Assembly (NCBI GenBank): GCA_964546955.1
Contig: CAZJLP010000017.1
Span: 19,699 to 83,698, forward strand
Length of the DNA: 64,000 bases
Source of the DNA: CAZJLP01 sp964546955
GTDB lineage: Bacteria > Verrucomicrobiota > Verrucomicrobiia > Opitutales > Opitutaceae
Direction of reading: 5' to 3'
A program made the position numbers and the translations under genes. Every line of letters starts with the position of its first letter. Position 1 is the first letter of the stretch. Positions 1 through 8,735 of the stretch are shown piece after piece. Below the pieces are notes generated by a model that was not told where the DNA came from, did no database searches, and saw only the letters and a program-made list of their open reading frames with translations.

Positions 1-1145
1 CCGACGGGCTCGACCCGTCCTCCGGACAGCGGCACTCGATAGAGGGTCTCGTTACCTTCCCCTTCCGCCGTGAAATAAACCGTGCTGCTGTCGCCGCTCA
101 CCGCAAACTTTCCGGCGGACCGATCGAAGTCCCCGGTCAGCACGGCTCGCTTGGCGCGATCGAAAGGCCACGGGAAACGCGCAATCCGTTCGAGGTGATA
201 GTTCATTTCGTCACCCCCTTGCTCCGTCATTGCGAGCAAGGCGCGACCGTCGGGCGAAAACGTCGGCCGATAATGGTGGTCATCCCCTTCGGTCAGCTGA
301 CGCGGCTCGCCTCCCTCGACGCTCACCTCGAAAAGCTGGGCGGGGGCCTGCGAGTAAGCCTGTTTGTCGCTATCCAACCTGGCGGCAAAAACCACCGCTT
401 TCCCATTGGGTGTCCAGACAGCGTCCAACTCGTCGCCGGAGACGTCGCCGCCTCGCCCGGCAAACCCGGGCCGCTCGGCCAGCTTTGTGCCGGCCAGGAG
501 GTCGCGGGGAGTCACTCCGGACTTCGCGTCTTGGACGAACACGTGCGGATGTTTGTCGTCCGTCCACCGGTCCCAATCGCGGATCGGAAATCCGTCGTAG
601 GCACGCACGGTGTACTTCCGGTCCTTCCGTTCCCTCGCGATTTTCTTATTGGCCTCGTCATCACGAGCGCCGGGAAACACGTCGCTCACGAAAAGGATTT
701 GTTTGCCGTTCGGGCTCCAGCGCGCCGCCCGTGCCCCCGTCGAAATCTGGGTGATGCGCTCCGCCTCGCCACCCAACACCAAGTCCAGGACATAAATCTG
801 CGCGGCCTCGTCGCCGTCCCGCTTCGCGGAAAACGCGATGCGCTGGCTGTCGGGACTCCAGGCGACACCCGACTCAGGCGTTTTGGTGGCCGTGATCCGA
901 CGCGGCGGCTGGTCGCCGTTTAGCGCGCGCAGCCACAAGTCGCTCGATACTTCCTTGGGGTCGTAGGCGGGCTCCAGGACCGAAAAGACGGCCCACTTGC
1001 CGTCGGGACTGACCGAAGGCGCACTGACCCGTTTCATCAACCAGACGTCCTCATGGGTGATCGTCCGCTTCTCCGCTGCCGTCAGCAACGCACACCCCAA
1101 AAGCCCGCACAAAAAAATCCCCCACCCGGCTGTTCGATTTCTCAT
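1..1145 (-). CDS. S9-family (prolyl oligopeptidase-like) peptidase, N-terminal part
   Basis: About 381 residues are visible before the gene runs off the left edge with no stop. It opens with a signal peptide (MRNRTAGWGIFLCGLLGCA) followed by KRTITHEDVWLMKRVSAPSVS and PDGKWAVF, the usual opening of secreted acylaminoacyl-peptidase/dipeptidyl-peptidase-like S9 enzymes. The rest reads as PD40/WD40-like beta-propeller repeats, for example LYRVPLSGGRVEPV at the edge. The hydrolase domain with the Ser-Asp-His triad would lie outside the window, so catalysis cannot be verified. A strong AGGAGG sits almost directly against the ATG, closer than normal, yet no better in-frame start exists. It lies 57 bp after dprA in the same direction and is probably the last gene of the pdxJ-dprA run. 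Likely role: periplasmic peptide hydrolysis. Confidence 0.82.
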   Translation of the reverse strand, partial: MRNRTAGWGIFLCGLLGCALLTAAEKRTITHEDVWLMKRVSAPSVSPDGKWAVFSVLEPAYDPKEVSSDLWLRALNGDQPPRRITATKTPESGVAWSPDSQRIAFSAKRDGDEAAQIYVLDLVLGGEAERITQISTGARAARWSPNGKQILFVSDVFPGARDDEANKKIARERKDRKYTVRAYDGFPIRDWDRWTDDKHPHVFVQDAKSGVTPRDLLAGTKLAERPGFAGRGGDVSGDELDAVWTPNGKAVVFAARLDSDKQAYSQAPAQLFEVSVEGGEPRQLTEGDDHHYRPTFSPDGRALLAMTEQGGDEMNYHLERIARFPWPFDRAKRAVLTGDFDRSAGKFAVSGDSSTVYFTAEGEGNETLYRVPLSGGRVEPV

Positions 1146-1202
1146 CCCTCCTTCTCTCAGGAACGGAAGGTCGGGCACAACGCCAATCGAGTCGCCCGAG
1201 CG

Positions 1203-2330
1203 CTAGGATCGCGCCTCGAAGGTCCCGTCGCTCCGTTTGCTTACCCGTCGTTTCAATTCCAGCATCGTCAAGGTGGACGAGAGTTCGGAGACAGACATCT
1301 TGGTCTGCGCGGCGAGAGCATCGAGAGTGAGGAGAGCCCCGCCCCGGAAACATTCGAGAACCCGTGTTTCGCTGGCATCGAGATCGATGCCGGGCAGTAT
1401 CGTTTTCTCGCCACTCTTCGGCGGAATCGCGTTGGGGCGCAACCCATCGAGGTAGTTGAGTTCCTGCAGGATGTCGTCGACGCTCGTCAATAACGTGGCC
1501 CCGTCTCGGATCAACTGGTGACACCCCTGGCTGGTGGCCTGGTCGATTCTTCCCGGCACGGCGAAAACCGTGCGCCCCTGTTCCCCGGCGAACCGCGCGG
1601 TGATCATCGAACCGCCGCTCACGTCCGTTTCCACGACAACCGTCGCGTCGCACATTCCGGCTACCACGCGGTTCCGCATCGGAAAGCTCTGCCGGTCCGC
1701 CCTTCGCCCGAAAGGGAACTCGGACAGCACGGCGCCCTGCTCTTCTATCTGACGGTACAGGGAAAGGTTTTCCGGCGGATAGACGATATCGATTCCGCAG
1801 CCGAGCACTGCCGCGGTCTTTCCACCGACCGAAAGCGCTCCTTCGTGCGCCGCGGTGTCAATTCCTCGGGCCAGTCCGCTGACGATGCAGAAGCCCAGGC
1901 GCGCCAGTTCGGCCGCGAATTTTTTGGCCACCGACTGACCGTAAAGCGTCGTTCTTCGGCTGCCCACGATGGCGATACAGGGGTGGTCGAAGCTGTAACT
2001 ACCTTTCCGATACAGGCCGATCGGAGGATCGTGAATCTCCTTCAGAAGTTTCGGATAACCTGCATCTCGCGTCGTGATGAAAACCGCCCCGCTCTGCGCC
2101 ATCCGCTCCTCTTCGCGCCCCAGATTAAAATGTTCGGTCCAGGCCGCTATCGTCGCGACGATAGCCGGACCGACGCCGCGCACGGCCTCCAGGCGCCGCG
2201 ACCCCGCCGAAAATATCGCGCGCGGATCGCCACCCAATTCCGCGAGGAGCCGGTTGAGCGTAATCGGCCCGATATTGGGCAGGGCATTCAGGACGAGGAA
2301 TGCCTGCTGTTCGGTCAAGGTCGCGGTCAT
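1203..2330 (-). CDS. dprA: DNA-processing protein DprA
   Basis: The 375-residue product matches DprA, which loads RecA onto incoming single-stranded DNA during natural transformation. A helix-hairpin-helix-like N-terminus (residues 1-65) precedes the Rossmann-fold core with GSRR (123-126), SGLARGID (151-158), a GCGID stretch near 178 and FPMRNR (216-221). A winged-helix DML1-like tail occupies about 320-375. The open frame continues upstream to 2567, but the chosen ATG starts a typical DprA N-terminus and overlaps the stop of the preceding nnr gene as ATGA, indicating translational coupling. Position after pdxJ-acpS-nnr suggests constitutive co-expression. No other competence gene lies nearby. 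Confidence 0.95.
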   Translation of the reverse strand: MTATLTEQQAFLVLNALPNIGPITLNRLLAELGGDPRAIFSAGSRRLEAVRGVGPAIVATIAAWTEHFNLGREEERMAQSGAVFITTRDAGYPKLLKEIHDPPIGLYRKGSYSFDHPCIAIVGSRRTTLYGQSVAKKFAAELARLGFCIVSGLARGIDTAAHEGALSVGGKTAAVLGCGIDIVYPPENLSLYRQIEEQGAVLSEFPFGRRADRQSFPMRNRVVAGMCDATVVVETDVSGGSMITARFAGEQGRTVFAVPGRIDQATSQGCHQLIRDGATLLTSVDDILQELNYLDGLRPNAIPPKSGEKTILPGIDLDASETRVLECFRGGALLTLDALAAQTKMSVSELSSTLTMLELKRRVSKRSDGTFEARS

Positions 2331-3853
2331 GTCGCCCCAGACCGGAGCGCGACGGACAAAAAGTCGAGCAGTTGTGTGGTCTTCGTTGCCGTTTGCCCGT
2401 GGGCCCGCGCCAACTCGTCGGCGGCTCTTCCGTGCCAAACGACGGCGCGGCAGGTCGCGGCGAAACACTCCTGGCGATCCTGAGCGATCACTCCCGCGAT
2501 CAGGCCGGCCAGGATATCGCCACTGCCGCCGCGGGCGAGGACCGGTCCGCCAAAAGGTGAATAGCAACTCAACAGTCCGTCGCCGCTGGAGCCAACGATA
2601 CGCGTCAAAGTGCCTTTCACGACCAGGATGCGACCGGTCGCTCCGGCGACGGTTTCCGCGCTGCGGCCCTCCGCGATGCGGGCGAACTCGCCGGCGTGCG
2701 GCGTGAGTACGCAGGTGCGCCCAGCCGCCGCGGCCAGAACATCCGGCTGAAGAGCGTCAGCGTCGAGCACGAGAGGACATGTGGCGGACTTTACCAACTC
2801 AGCCGCGAGGAGTCGCGTTTCCCGCTCCGTCCCCATCCCCGGTCCAATCAATAGGACCGACGCTCGCATGCACCGCTCCTGCCATAGATGAAGCCCCTCC
2901 AAAGCAAGCCCGCCCCCAGGAGCAAGAGGCCAACCGACCCACATGGCTTCGGGATGGCGAGCCGCGCAGGCCGCCGCTTGCTCTTCCGGAACGAATGCCG
3001 TCACAAGGCCCGCGCCGCTCCGGATCGCGGCTTGAACGGCCATGACAACCGCTCCGGGGTACGAGCGTGATGCGCCTACGACCATAACGTGTCCGTATGA
3101 ACGTTTGTCCGAGATCGACGCCCGCAACGATCGCAGAGGCTCCAACGCGGCGAGAGTCAAGATGTGGTCGACCCGTGGTCCATCGTGGGCACCGCCGCTA
3201 AAAAAACCCAGGTCGAGGTACCTCAAGCGCCCGACCCAAGGTCGATTGGTCTCGGCCACGAGGGGCGCTTTCACGCTGCCGGTCGCGTAGGTGAAGTCGG
3301 CCCGAAAGGCAGCACGATCACCCAGCCCACTCGGCAAATCCACCGCGGCTCGAAAAGCGACCTTGCACTCATTGGCCGCCGCGATCGCCGTCGCGTGCGC
3401 GGGATGGAGAGGGGGCCGAAATTGAAACCCAAAGATGCCATCGATTGAAACATCGTATGACGATTCAAATGACGATGCTCCGCGGAGGGCCCGAACCCGG
3501 CCTCGGGCCCCGTGGACGAGTTCCCGCCAGGCGCGGGCCGCGAGAGGGCGCAGGGCCGACTGGCCAAACAAAAACAAGACGTCCGCGGTCAATCCGGGAA
3601 CTTTTGCTATCAACTGTCGCGCCGCAACCAACGCGTCGCCGGCATTGTGTCCTTTGCCTGCCAGAACCAACAGGCGTGCGTTTTGGCTCCAGGCGCCCAA
3701 CTCGCCATGGTCGCGAAGGATCTCGCGAGCCAAGGCCTGTCCTGCGCTCTGCAGCGCCGCCCATTCTCTTGCCTCGTTCCCCTCGAACAGCGCGTTTTCG
3801 AACCGAGGCACCTCGTCCATAGCAAGGATGGGATGCGAGAAGGAGGGATTCAC
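2327..3853 (-). CDS. nnr: Bifunctional NAD(P)H-hydrate epimerase / ADP-dependent NAD(P)HX dehydratase
   Basis: The 508-residue protein combines the YjeF N-terminal epimerase domain (about 1-230, with GKGHNAGDAL at 66-75, a variant of the usual GxGNNGGDG loop) and the ribokinase-like dehydratase domain (about 240-508, with LTPHAGEFARI and GGSGDILAGL from residue 442). Together they repair hydrated NADH and NADPH. The epimerase loop departs from consensus (HNAGDAL rather than NNGGDG), as in several fused homologues, so epimerase activity is probable but less certain than the dehydratase. The stop overlaps the dprA start. The upstream neighbour is 18 bp away, so it belongs to the pdxJ-acpS operon. 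Confidence 0.93.
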   Translation of the reverse strand: MNPSFSHPILAMDEVPRFENALFEGNEAREWAALQSAGQALAREILRDHGELGAWSQNARLLVLAGKGHNAGDALVAARQLIAKVPGLTADVLFLFGQSALRPLAARAWRELVHGARGRVRALRGASSFESSYDVSIDGIFGFQFRPPLHPAHATAIAAANECKVAFRAAVDLPSGLGDRAAFRADFTYATGSVKAPLVAETNRPWVGRLRYLDLGFFSGGAHDGPRVDHILTLAALEPLRSLRASISDKRSYGHVMVVGASRSYPGAVVMAVQAAIRSGAGLVTAFVPEEQAAACAARHPEAMWVGWPLAPGGGLALEGLHLWQERCMRASVLLIGPGMGTERETRLLAAELVKSATCPLVLDADALQPDVLAAAAGRTCVLTPHAGEFARIAEGRSAETVAGATGRILVVKGTLTRIVGSSGDGLLSCYSPFGGPVLARGGSGDILAGLIAGVIAQDRQECFAATCRAVVWHGRAADELARAHGQTATKTTQLLDFLSVALRSGAT

Positions 3854-3871
3854 AAGAAAGTCGTCAAACCA

Positions 3872-4486
3872 TCACGGCGGCGTTTGTTCCGCCGGCAATT
3901 TGGGTGCCGGCGCCGGTGGAGGCTGAATCTGAGGCCGGGGACGATCGAGGGGAGTGGTTTTGGGCGGGGCGGTCTCCAGGTCGAGACGCGGCGCGACCGT
4001 GCCTTGGAGGCGTCGCTCTTCGCGCATCGACTCAGGCTCCGTGAACACGATCGGGGCGTGCGGACCCAGGCCGCGGTCGATCAGGGGGCGAGTCAGGCGA
4101 GAAAGCGTGCGAAAATAATACTTATCCCCGTCGCGAAGCACTTCGACGTAGTCCGTGCACGAATTCGTCTCAGGATTAAAAATCGCAACCTGCGTAGTAT
4201 CGAATTCCCACAACGCGTGGTCTTTGTAGGTCTCGAACACATCCTCGACCGCGTACAGCGGCTGACGCAACTCTCCGGGTTGAGGGCGCCGGTCCGGTTC
4301 CGGCTTCGCAACGGAAATGGAATTCGGGGCGGCGGGGACGGTCGCCGCCGTCCGAGGGCGCGGCTCCCGCTGTGTCTGGCGCTGGACCGTGTAGACAAAA
4401 AGGCCCCCGAGGATAAATCCGAGCATCACCCAGGAAGGGGTCTTGGATAACTGCGGCGCCCGCGGTTTCGGTTCGTCGGTATCCAT
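3872..4486 (-). CDS. Membrane-anchored protein of unknown function between acpS and nnr
   Basis: I do not recognise this 204-residue protein. It has a short charged N-terminus, one transmembrane helix at about 18-36 (WVMLGFILGGLFVYTVQ), a linker rich in Pro, Arg and Ala, and a compact domain at about 80-160 containing YAVEDVFETY, LWEFDTTQVAIFNPET and DKYYFRTLSRLTRPLI. The C-terminus is proline-rich (RPRPQIQPPPAPAPK), probably unstructured and periplasmic. The start was set at the ATG one base after the acpS stop because the upstream part of the open frame is antisense-like acpS shadow. Tight packing between acpS and nnr says it is co-transcribed with them. Function unknown. Confidence 0.75.
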   Translation of the reverse strand: MDTDEPKPRAPQLSKTPSWVMLGFILGGLFVYTVQRQTQREPRPRTAATVPAAPNSISVAKPEPDRRPQPGELRQPLYAVEDVFETYKDHALWEFDTTQVAIFNPETNSCTDYVEVLRDGDKYYFRTLSRLTRPLIDRGLGPHAPIVFTEPESMREERRLQGTVAPRLDLETAPPKTTPLDRPRPQIQPPPAPAPKLPAEQTPP

Positions 4487-4487
4487 A

Positions 4488-4907
4488 TTATCCAGAGGCG
4501 GCCCTGACCACGGCCGCCACGGCGAACGCGGCGGTATCGGTATGTGAGAGGGATACAATGATGTCTGTCCCGCCCACGTGGCGCAACAGGGCAGCACCCT
4601 TCTCGTCGAGGCGGACCCGCGGCTCCTGGCGGGCGCCATGGTAAATGGAGATAGACCTCCAGCCGAGTTCCGCCCCGATCCCGGTCGTAAACGCTTTCGA
4701 AACCGCCTCCTTTGCCGCAAAACGAGCGGCGAGATGCTTGTGGGGGAATTTCATCCCGAGGCTGTAGGCACGCTCCTCCTCCGTGAAGACGCGATCGAGA
4801 AAACGGTCGCCCTGCCGTTCCCAGACACCGCGAATGCGGTCCACGTCGACCAAGTCGGCGCCAAGACCCAGCAGCAGTCCACCCGGAGGCAAGGAAGGGA
4901 GATTCAT
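4488..4907 (-). CDS. acpS: Holo-[acyl-carrier-protein] synthase
   Basis: The 139-residue product is a group I phosphopantetheinyl transferase, which moves 4'-phosphopantetheine from CoA to apo-ACP. It shows GLGADLVDVDRI with the expected metal ligand Asp18, and RFAAKEAVSKAF at 62-73 with ligand Glu67, followed by the SLSHTDTAAFAVA strand near the C-terminus. Length is slightly above the usual 120-130 because of a short N-terminal extension (MNLPSLPPGGLLL). It sits 24 bp after pdxJ, the same pdxJ-acpS pairing known from many Gram-negative bacteria. Confidence 0.96.
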   Translation of the reverse strand: MNLPSLPPGGLLLGLGADLVDVDRIRGVWERQGDRFLDRVFTEEERAYSLGMKFPHKHLAARFAAKEAVSKAFTTGIGAELGWRSISIYHGARQEPRVRLDEKGAALLRHVGGTDIIVSLSHTDTAAFAVAAVVRAASG

Positions 4908-4931
4908 CGTTCGAGAGGAAACAGGACGACG

Positions 4932-5675
4932 TCAGGCATTCATCCGCGACCTCATTTCGCGCACCGCTTCGTCCACTCCGGTAAACAGTGCGCGACTGAC
5001 GATGCTGTGACCGATGTTTAATTCATGCAGATGCGGAAGCGTTCGGAGCTCGGCGATATTCACGTAGTTGATGCCGTGTCCCGCGTTGACGATCAATCCC
5101 TGGCGATGCGCGAGACTGGCCCCCAAACGCAAACGCTCGAACTCCCTGGCCCGCGCCGGGGTGTAATAAGCATTCGCGTACGCCCCCGTGTGCAACTCGA
5201 TCCACGGAGCGCCCAATCGGGCGCTGAGTTCGATCTGCGACTCATCCGGATCGATAAACAAGCTCGTGCGAATTCCCGCGGCATTCATGGCATCGACACA
5301 TGACTTCACCCGATCGCGATTTCCCACGACGTCGAGCCCCCCCTCCGTAGTGACCTCCTCCCGATTCTCCGGCACCAAACAGACGGAATCGGGACGAAGC
5401 TTCAACGCGTAGTCGACCATGGCCGCGGTGCAGGCCATTTCCAGGTTGAGACGAGTCTGAATCGACTCCCTCAAGCGACGCACATCGGGCTCCTGAATAT
5501 GCCGTCGGTCCTCCCGCAAATGAACGGTGATCCCGTCGGCTCCCGCCCGCTCACAAGCGAGAGCGAACGTCACCGGATCCGGCTCCACCGCCGCCCCAAC
5601 GGTCGCCGCCGCCTGGCGATAACGCGCCTGACGGACCGTTGCGCAGTGGTCGATATTGACGCCGAGAAGGATCAT
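4932..5675 (-). CDS. pdxJ: Pyridoxine 5'-phosphate synthase
   Basis: The 247-residue protein condenses 1-deoxyxylulose 5-phosphate with 3-amino-2-oxopropyl phosphate to make pyridoxine 5'-phosphate. Recognisable landmarks are the opening LLGVNIDHCATVRQARY, the segment GADGITVHLREDRRHI, CLVPENREEVTTEGGL, and the late phosphate-binding region VNAGHGINYVN. The length matches the family. The open frame extends upstream to 5915, but that part lies in a repeat-bearing intergenic stretch and has no PdxJ similarity, so the ATG before ILLGVNID is taken. It appears to be the first gene of the leftward operon, with its promoter in the gap shared with the divergent glycosyltransferase gene. Confidence 0.96.
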   Translation of the reverse strand: MILLGVNIDHCATVRQARYRQAAATVGAAVEPDPVTFALACERAGADGITVHLREDRRHIQEPDVRRLRESIQTRLNLEMACTAAMVDYALKLRPDSVCLVPENREEVTTEGGLDVVGNRDRVKSCVDAMNAAGIRTSLFIDPDESQIELSARLGAPWIELHTGAYANAYYTPARAREFERLRLGASLAHRQGLIVNAGHGINYVNIAELRTLPHLHELNIGHSIVSRALFTGVDEAVREMRSRMNA

Positions 5676-5974
5676 GGTGTGCGGAGGCAGTGCCCAAAGG
5701 TTTGAAAATCGCGGTCGGTGGCAATGCAGGAGTGTGCACGATGGAGATTCGAGGTGGAATGCCGCGCGTGCGGGATTGCCGGCGTGCAGCGTTGCCAGGC
5801 CAGCCACATCCAACAGCCCGCCGGGACGGCAGGCTCCACCTTTCGTCCAGATTGCCACGTTTTCTGAACCCTCCTCGACCCGCTCATCGCAGCGAGAACC
5901 AGTTGCGGTACGCACGCTTGGCTCTTTCCGTACGCAACCCCCCGCTCCACGCGGTGTCTTCCCGGCAGTCGCCT
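5676..5974. other. Divergent intergenic region with one interspersed repeat
   Basis: This 299-bp gap separates pdxJ (leftward) from the glycosyltransferase genes (rightward) and should contain promoters for both, though I see no convincing -35/-10 pair. Its middle third is one copy of the two-hairpin repeat listed separately. Open frames on both strands run through it but have no recognisable protein character. Confidence 0.6.
5746..5849. repeat. Interspersed two-hairpin element, copy 1
   Basis: The element begins with a GC palindrome around TGCCGCGCGTGCGGGATTG and ends with AGCCCGCCGGGACGGCAGGCT followed by CCACCTT. The same arrangement, two hairpins about 40 nt apart, recurs near 18436, 19370, 21880 and 47195. 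Confidence 0.8.
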
Positions 5975-6922
5975 ATGAAACTCGCCGTTGTGATTCCCGC
6001 GTATAAGGAGAAATTCTTCGCCAAAAGCCTGGAATCGCTCGCCGCGCAAACCGACCGCGATTTCCGCGTCTACATTGGAGACGACGCCAGCCCGCAAGCG
6101 ATAAAACCGATTGTCGACCGGTTTGCGTCGATACTGTCCCTCAGCTATACGCGCTTCAAGCAGAACGTCGGAGCCCGCGACTTAGTGCGGCAATGGGAGC
6201 GTTGCGTGGACTTGATCGGCGACGAAGACTGGATCTGGCTGTTTTCCGACGACGACTTGGCCAGTCCGAATTGTGTCGAAGCGTTTCGCCGTTTCCAGGC
6301 GCAAGGCAAAGGTGAGGTCTGCCGTTTCGCGACCTCGGTCATCGATGAGAATGACGCCCCGTTGAGTCCCTCGCTCCCCTCCCCCGTCCATGAAAGTTCG
6401 GAGGAAATGGCGTTTCATCTTCTTCATTGGCAGCGTGGAAATTCGATGCCGGACCACATTTTTTCCCGGGAGGTCTATCGGCGCACCGGCGGTTTTGTCC
6501 ACACGCCCTTCGCTCAAGGCGCCGATTGGGCGACCTCGATCCGTTTTTCCCAACGCGATGGGATGCATTTCCTCGGCGACGCTTTGGTCCGGTGGCGGCT
6601 GAGCGGATCGAATATTTCGTCGCAAGTGACCAAAAAACGTGCGGCCACGCTCGCGGGCCACTACGAGTTCATCCGATGGGTGCTCCAGCATTTCCGCTAT
6701 CTGCAGAGCGAGGGCCCGCGCCACGGGGTTTCCTACGAGGCGATGCAGGCCGCGGCGCTGTACAATTTAAAGGTCATCATCGCGCGCCACTACAAGGGAC
6801 TTCCCCCCTCGCTTTACCCTTTCCACGTTAGATTCCTGAAACGGAACTTCGGCCTGTCCCTTCCGCGGGCTGTCCGCCATCTGGCGGGGGTGGTTTCCGA
6901 AACGCGCGCCGCCGTCCGCTGA
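5975..6922 (+). CDS. Family 2 glycosyltransferase
   Basis: The 315-residue protein has a GT-A fold: the opening strand MKLAVVIPAYKEKFF, the nucleotide-binding segment VYIGDDASPQAI, and the metal-binding acidic cluster WLFSDDDLASP (SDDD at 91-94). A C-terminal part (about 200-315) carries the acceptor region with QGADWATSIRFSQRDG. There is no transmembrane helix, so it is a cytosolic or peripheral transferase. The open frame begins at 5690, but homology starts at this ATG. The second GT2 gene follows after 16 bp, so the pair probably acts on one glycan (surface polysaccharide or LPS). Donor and acceptor cannot be read from the sequence. Confidence 0.9.
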   Translation: MKLAVVIPAYKEKFFAKSLESLAAQTDRDFRVYIGDDASPQAIKPIVDRFASILSLSYTRFKQNVGARDLVRQWERCVDLIGDEDWIWLFSDDDLASPNCVEAFRRFQAQGKGEVCRFATSVIDENDAPLSPSLPSPVHESSEEMAFHLLHWQRGNSMPDHIFSREVYRRTGGFVHTPFAQGADWATSIRFSQRDGMHFLGDALVRWRLSGSNISSQVTKKRAATLAGHYEFIRWVLQHFRYLQSEGPRHGVSYEAMQAAALYNLKVIIARHYKGLPPSLYPFHVRFLKRNFGLSLPRAVRHLAGVVSETRAAVR

Positions 6923-6938
6923 GCCGAGCCCACCGACC

Positions 6939-7772
6939 ATGATTTCCATCATCGTACCGACCTTCAATTCCGAGGCACACGCCCCGCGGTGCTTCGAAAG
7001 CGTGCTGCGGCAAACACACCGCGATCTGGAAGTGGTGGCGATGGATGGCGGCTCGACCGACGGCACGCTCGCCTACCTGCGCGGCCTGGCAGAACGGGAT
7101 CCGCGGGTGCGTGTGTGGAGCGAGAAGGACCGAGGGGTTTATGACGCGTACAATCAGGGCATCGTCCGAGCGTCGGGCCGCTGGCTTCTGTTCCTGGGCT
7201 CCGACGACGAGCTCCACGCCGAAAACACCCTGGCCGAAGTCTCCGCGTATCTAACGGAAGACTACGACTTGGTGTACGGCAACGTGCTGATGTGCGGCAA
7301 TGCCTCCTGGGCTGCGCACGGCACCATATTTAATGGCGCCTACACCACCAAGAAGCTCGGCCGGGTAAATATCAGTCATCAGGCCCTGTTCTACCGTCGC
7401 GACGTTTTCGAAAGGTTTGGCCGGTACGACCTGCGTTACCCCGTGCTCGCGGACTGGGCTTTCAACCTGAAAGTATTCCCGCAGTGCCGCAGTCGATATA
7501 TGGACCTGGTCGTGGCGCGATTCCACGCGGGCGGCCTGAGCACGCAACAGTCCGATCCGGCCTTTGAGGAAGATTATTTCGACCTCGTGCGCGAGTTCTA
7601 CGACTTTGCTCCCTTTCACCCGGTGTTCACGATGTACGCCTACCGGCTGCCGCGGCTCTCGGAAAAACTGCGGCGGGAGCGCCGCTATGGACGCGCACTG
7701 CAATACCTTGCGCTGCACTGGGTGCACACGACCTTTTTCCGATGGCGGCGGAAGCAATGGTCTCTCGCTTGA
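6939..7772 (+). CDS. Family 2 glycosyltransferase, second of pair
   Basis: The 277-residue protein is a GT-A transferase with MISIIVPTFNSEAHA at the start, DGGSTDGT at 36-43, the DKGVYDAYNQGI-like segment (DRGVYDAYNQGIV, about 64-76) typical of PGL/EpsE-like GT2 enzymes, and the acidic metal site GSDDEL at 87-92. A basic C-terminal tail (LRRERRYGRALQYLALHW) may associate with the membrane. It lies 16 bp after the other GT2 gene and is presumably co-transcribed with it. Likely role: adding a sugar to a cell-surface glycan; the substrate is unknown. Confidence 0.92.
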   Translation: MISIIVPTFNSEAHAPRCFESVLRQTHRDLEVVAMDGGSTDGTLAYLRGLAERDPRVRVWSEKDRGVYDAYNQGIVRASGRWLLFLGSDDELHAENTLAEVSAYLTEDYDLVYGNVLMCGNASWAAHGTIFNGAYTTKKLGRVNISHQALFYRRDVFERFGRYDLRYPVLADWAFNLKVFPQCRSRYMDLVVARFHAGGLSTQQSDPAFEEDYFDLVREFYDFAPFHPVFTMYAYRLPRLSEKLRRERRYGRALQYLALHWVHTTFFRWRRKQWSLA

Positions 7773-7829
7773 GCTGAAGTTCCGTTGCCATTGACGCGGC
7801 GCTAAAAACGCCAACGCTCAATCGTTCGC

Positions 7830-8546
7830 ATGACTGTTACGCCTCCGGCTGCACGCAAGAACGAAAGCCTGCTCCTCAACCTCGTCTTCAACGTCCTATT
7901 GCCGACGTTGATCCTGATGAAGTTCAGCTCGGAAAAGGCGCTGGGGCCCGTCTGGGGCCTCGTGGTGGCGCTGGCATTTCCGCTGGGGTACGGTGTGTGG
8001 GACTATGCTCAGCGAAAAAAGACGAATTTCCTTTCGATCATAGGCTTTGCCAGTGTGCTGCTCAGCGGGGGACTGGGTCTGCTCAAGGTGGGCGGAATGG
8101 CCTTCGCGATCAAAGAGGCCGCCGTCCCGCTTGTCTTCGGAGTGGGGGTGCTGCTCTCGGGCAAATCTCCCCGCCCACTTGTCCGCACGATGCTCTTCAC
8201 CGACGCTGTCTTTGACGTGGAGCGGATCGAAGCGGCCGTCGGTGAGCGCGGCAAGCGGGCTGAATTCGAGGCTCTTTTCTCGCGCGCGAGTTATGGCCTG
8301 GCTCTGTCGTTTTTGATCAGTGCCGCGATCAACTTCGCGCTCGCCAGGTATTTCCTGCGGAGCGCGGCTGGCACCGAGCAGTTCAATATCGAATTGGGCA
8401 AGATGAACTTTTGGACGCCCATTGCCGTCATGGTGCCGTTCATGGTGATCATGATGGTCGTTCTCTGGCGGCTGATCAAAGGCCTCGAGGCGGTAACGGG
8501 CCTGGAAGCCGACGCGATTTACAAGAACCAGCAGAAGAAGAGCTGA
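7830..8546 (+). CDS. Integral membrane protein, VC0807-like
   Basis: The 238-residue protein has about six hydrophobic helices. The stretch NLVFNVLLPTLILMKFSS, then ALAFPLGYGVWDY and SGGLGLLKVGG, resembles the VC0807 family of uncharacterised membrane proteins, often about 230 residues long. A soluble loop (about 120-150) carries FTDAVFDVERIEAAVGERG. Function is unknown; the family call is from memory of its motifs. It follows the glycosyltransferases by 57 bp in the same direction and may be in the same transcript. Confidence 0.7.
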   Translation: MTVTPPAARKNESLLLNLVFNVLLPTLILMKFSSEKALGPVWGLVVALAFPLGYGVWDYAQRKKTNFLSIIGFASVLLSGGLGLLKVGGMAFAIKEAAVPLVFGVGVLLSGKSPRPLVRTMLFTDAVFDVERIEAAVGERGKRAEFEALFSRASYGLALSFLISAAINFALARYFLRSAAGTEQFNIELGKMNFWTPIAVMVPFMVIMMVVLWRLIKGLEAVTGLEADAIYKNQQKKS

Positions 8547-8605
8547 CGGGCGGTCATCCCGACGGGCGCAAGGCCCCGCCAAACGCACGTCCTGGAAATT
8601 TTCGA

Positions 8606-8633
8606 TTTACAACCCGCTTTCCCGCTCTAATTT
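8606..8633 (+). promoter_or_regulatory. Candidate promoter of tRNA-Leu
   Basis: TTTACA and TAATTT lie 16 bp apart, and the second hexamer ends 15 nt before the tRNA. Spacing fits a sigma-70-type promoter. This is inference from consensus only. Confidence 0.35.
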
Positions 8634-8648
8634 CAGCCTTCCTCATTC

Positions 8649-8735
8649 GCCCGGATGGCGGAATTGGCAGACGCGCTGGACTCAAAATCCTGTTCTCGAA
8701 AGAGAGTGTCGGTTCGACCCCGACTCTGGGCACCA
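8649..8735 (+). tRNA. tRNA-Leu (CAA anticodon)
   Basis: An 87-nt class II tRNA with encoded CCA. The acceptor arms GCCCGGA and TCTGGGC pair with one G-T. The D arm is GGCGGAATTGGCAGACGC. The anticodon loop CTCAAAA gives anticodon CAA, reading the Leu codon UUG. The long variable arm TCTC-GAAA-GAGA marks it as Leu. The T arm GTCGG-TTCGACC-CCGAC is perfect. One T-T mismatch appears in the anticodon stem (positions 28-42), slightly unusual but tolerated in tRNAs. Confidence 0.95.

Noticed and set aside
1518..2483. 321-codon rightward frame
   Set aside because: Antisense to dprA.
5690..5974. N-terminal extension of the first glycosyltransferase
   Set aside because: The open frame continues upstream through an interspersed repeat; GT2 similarity begins at 5975.
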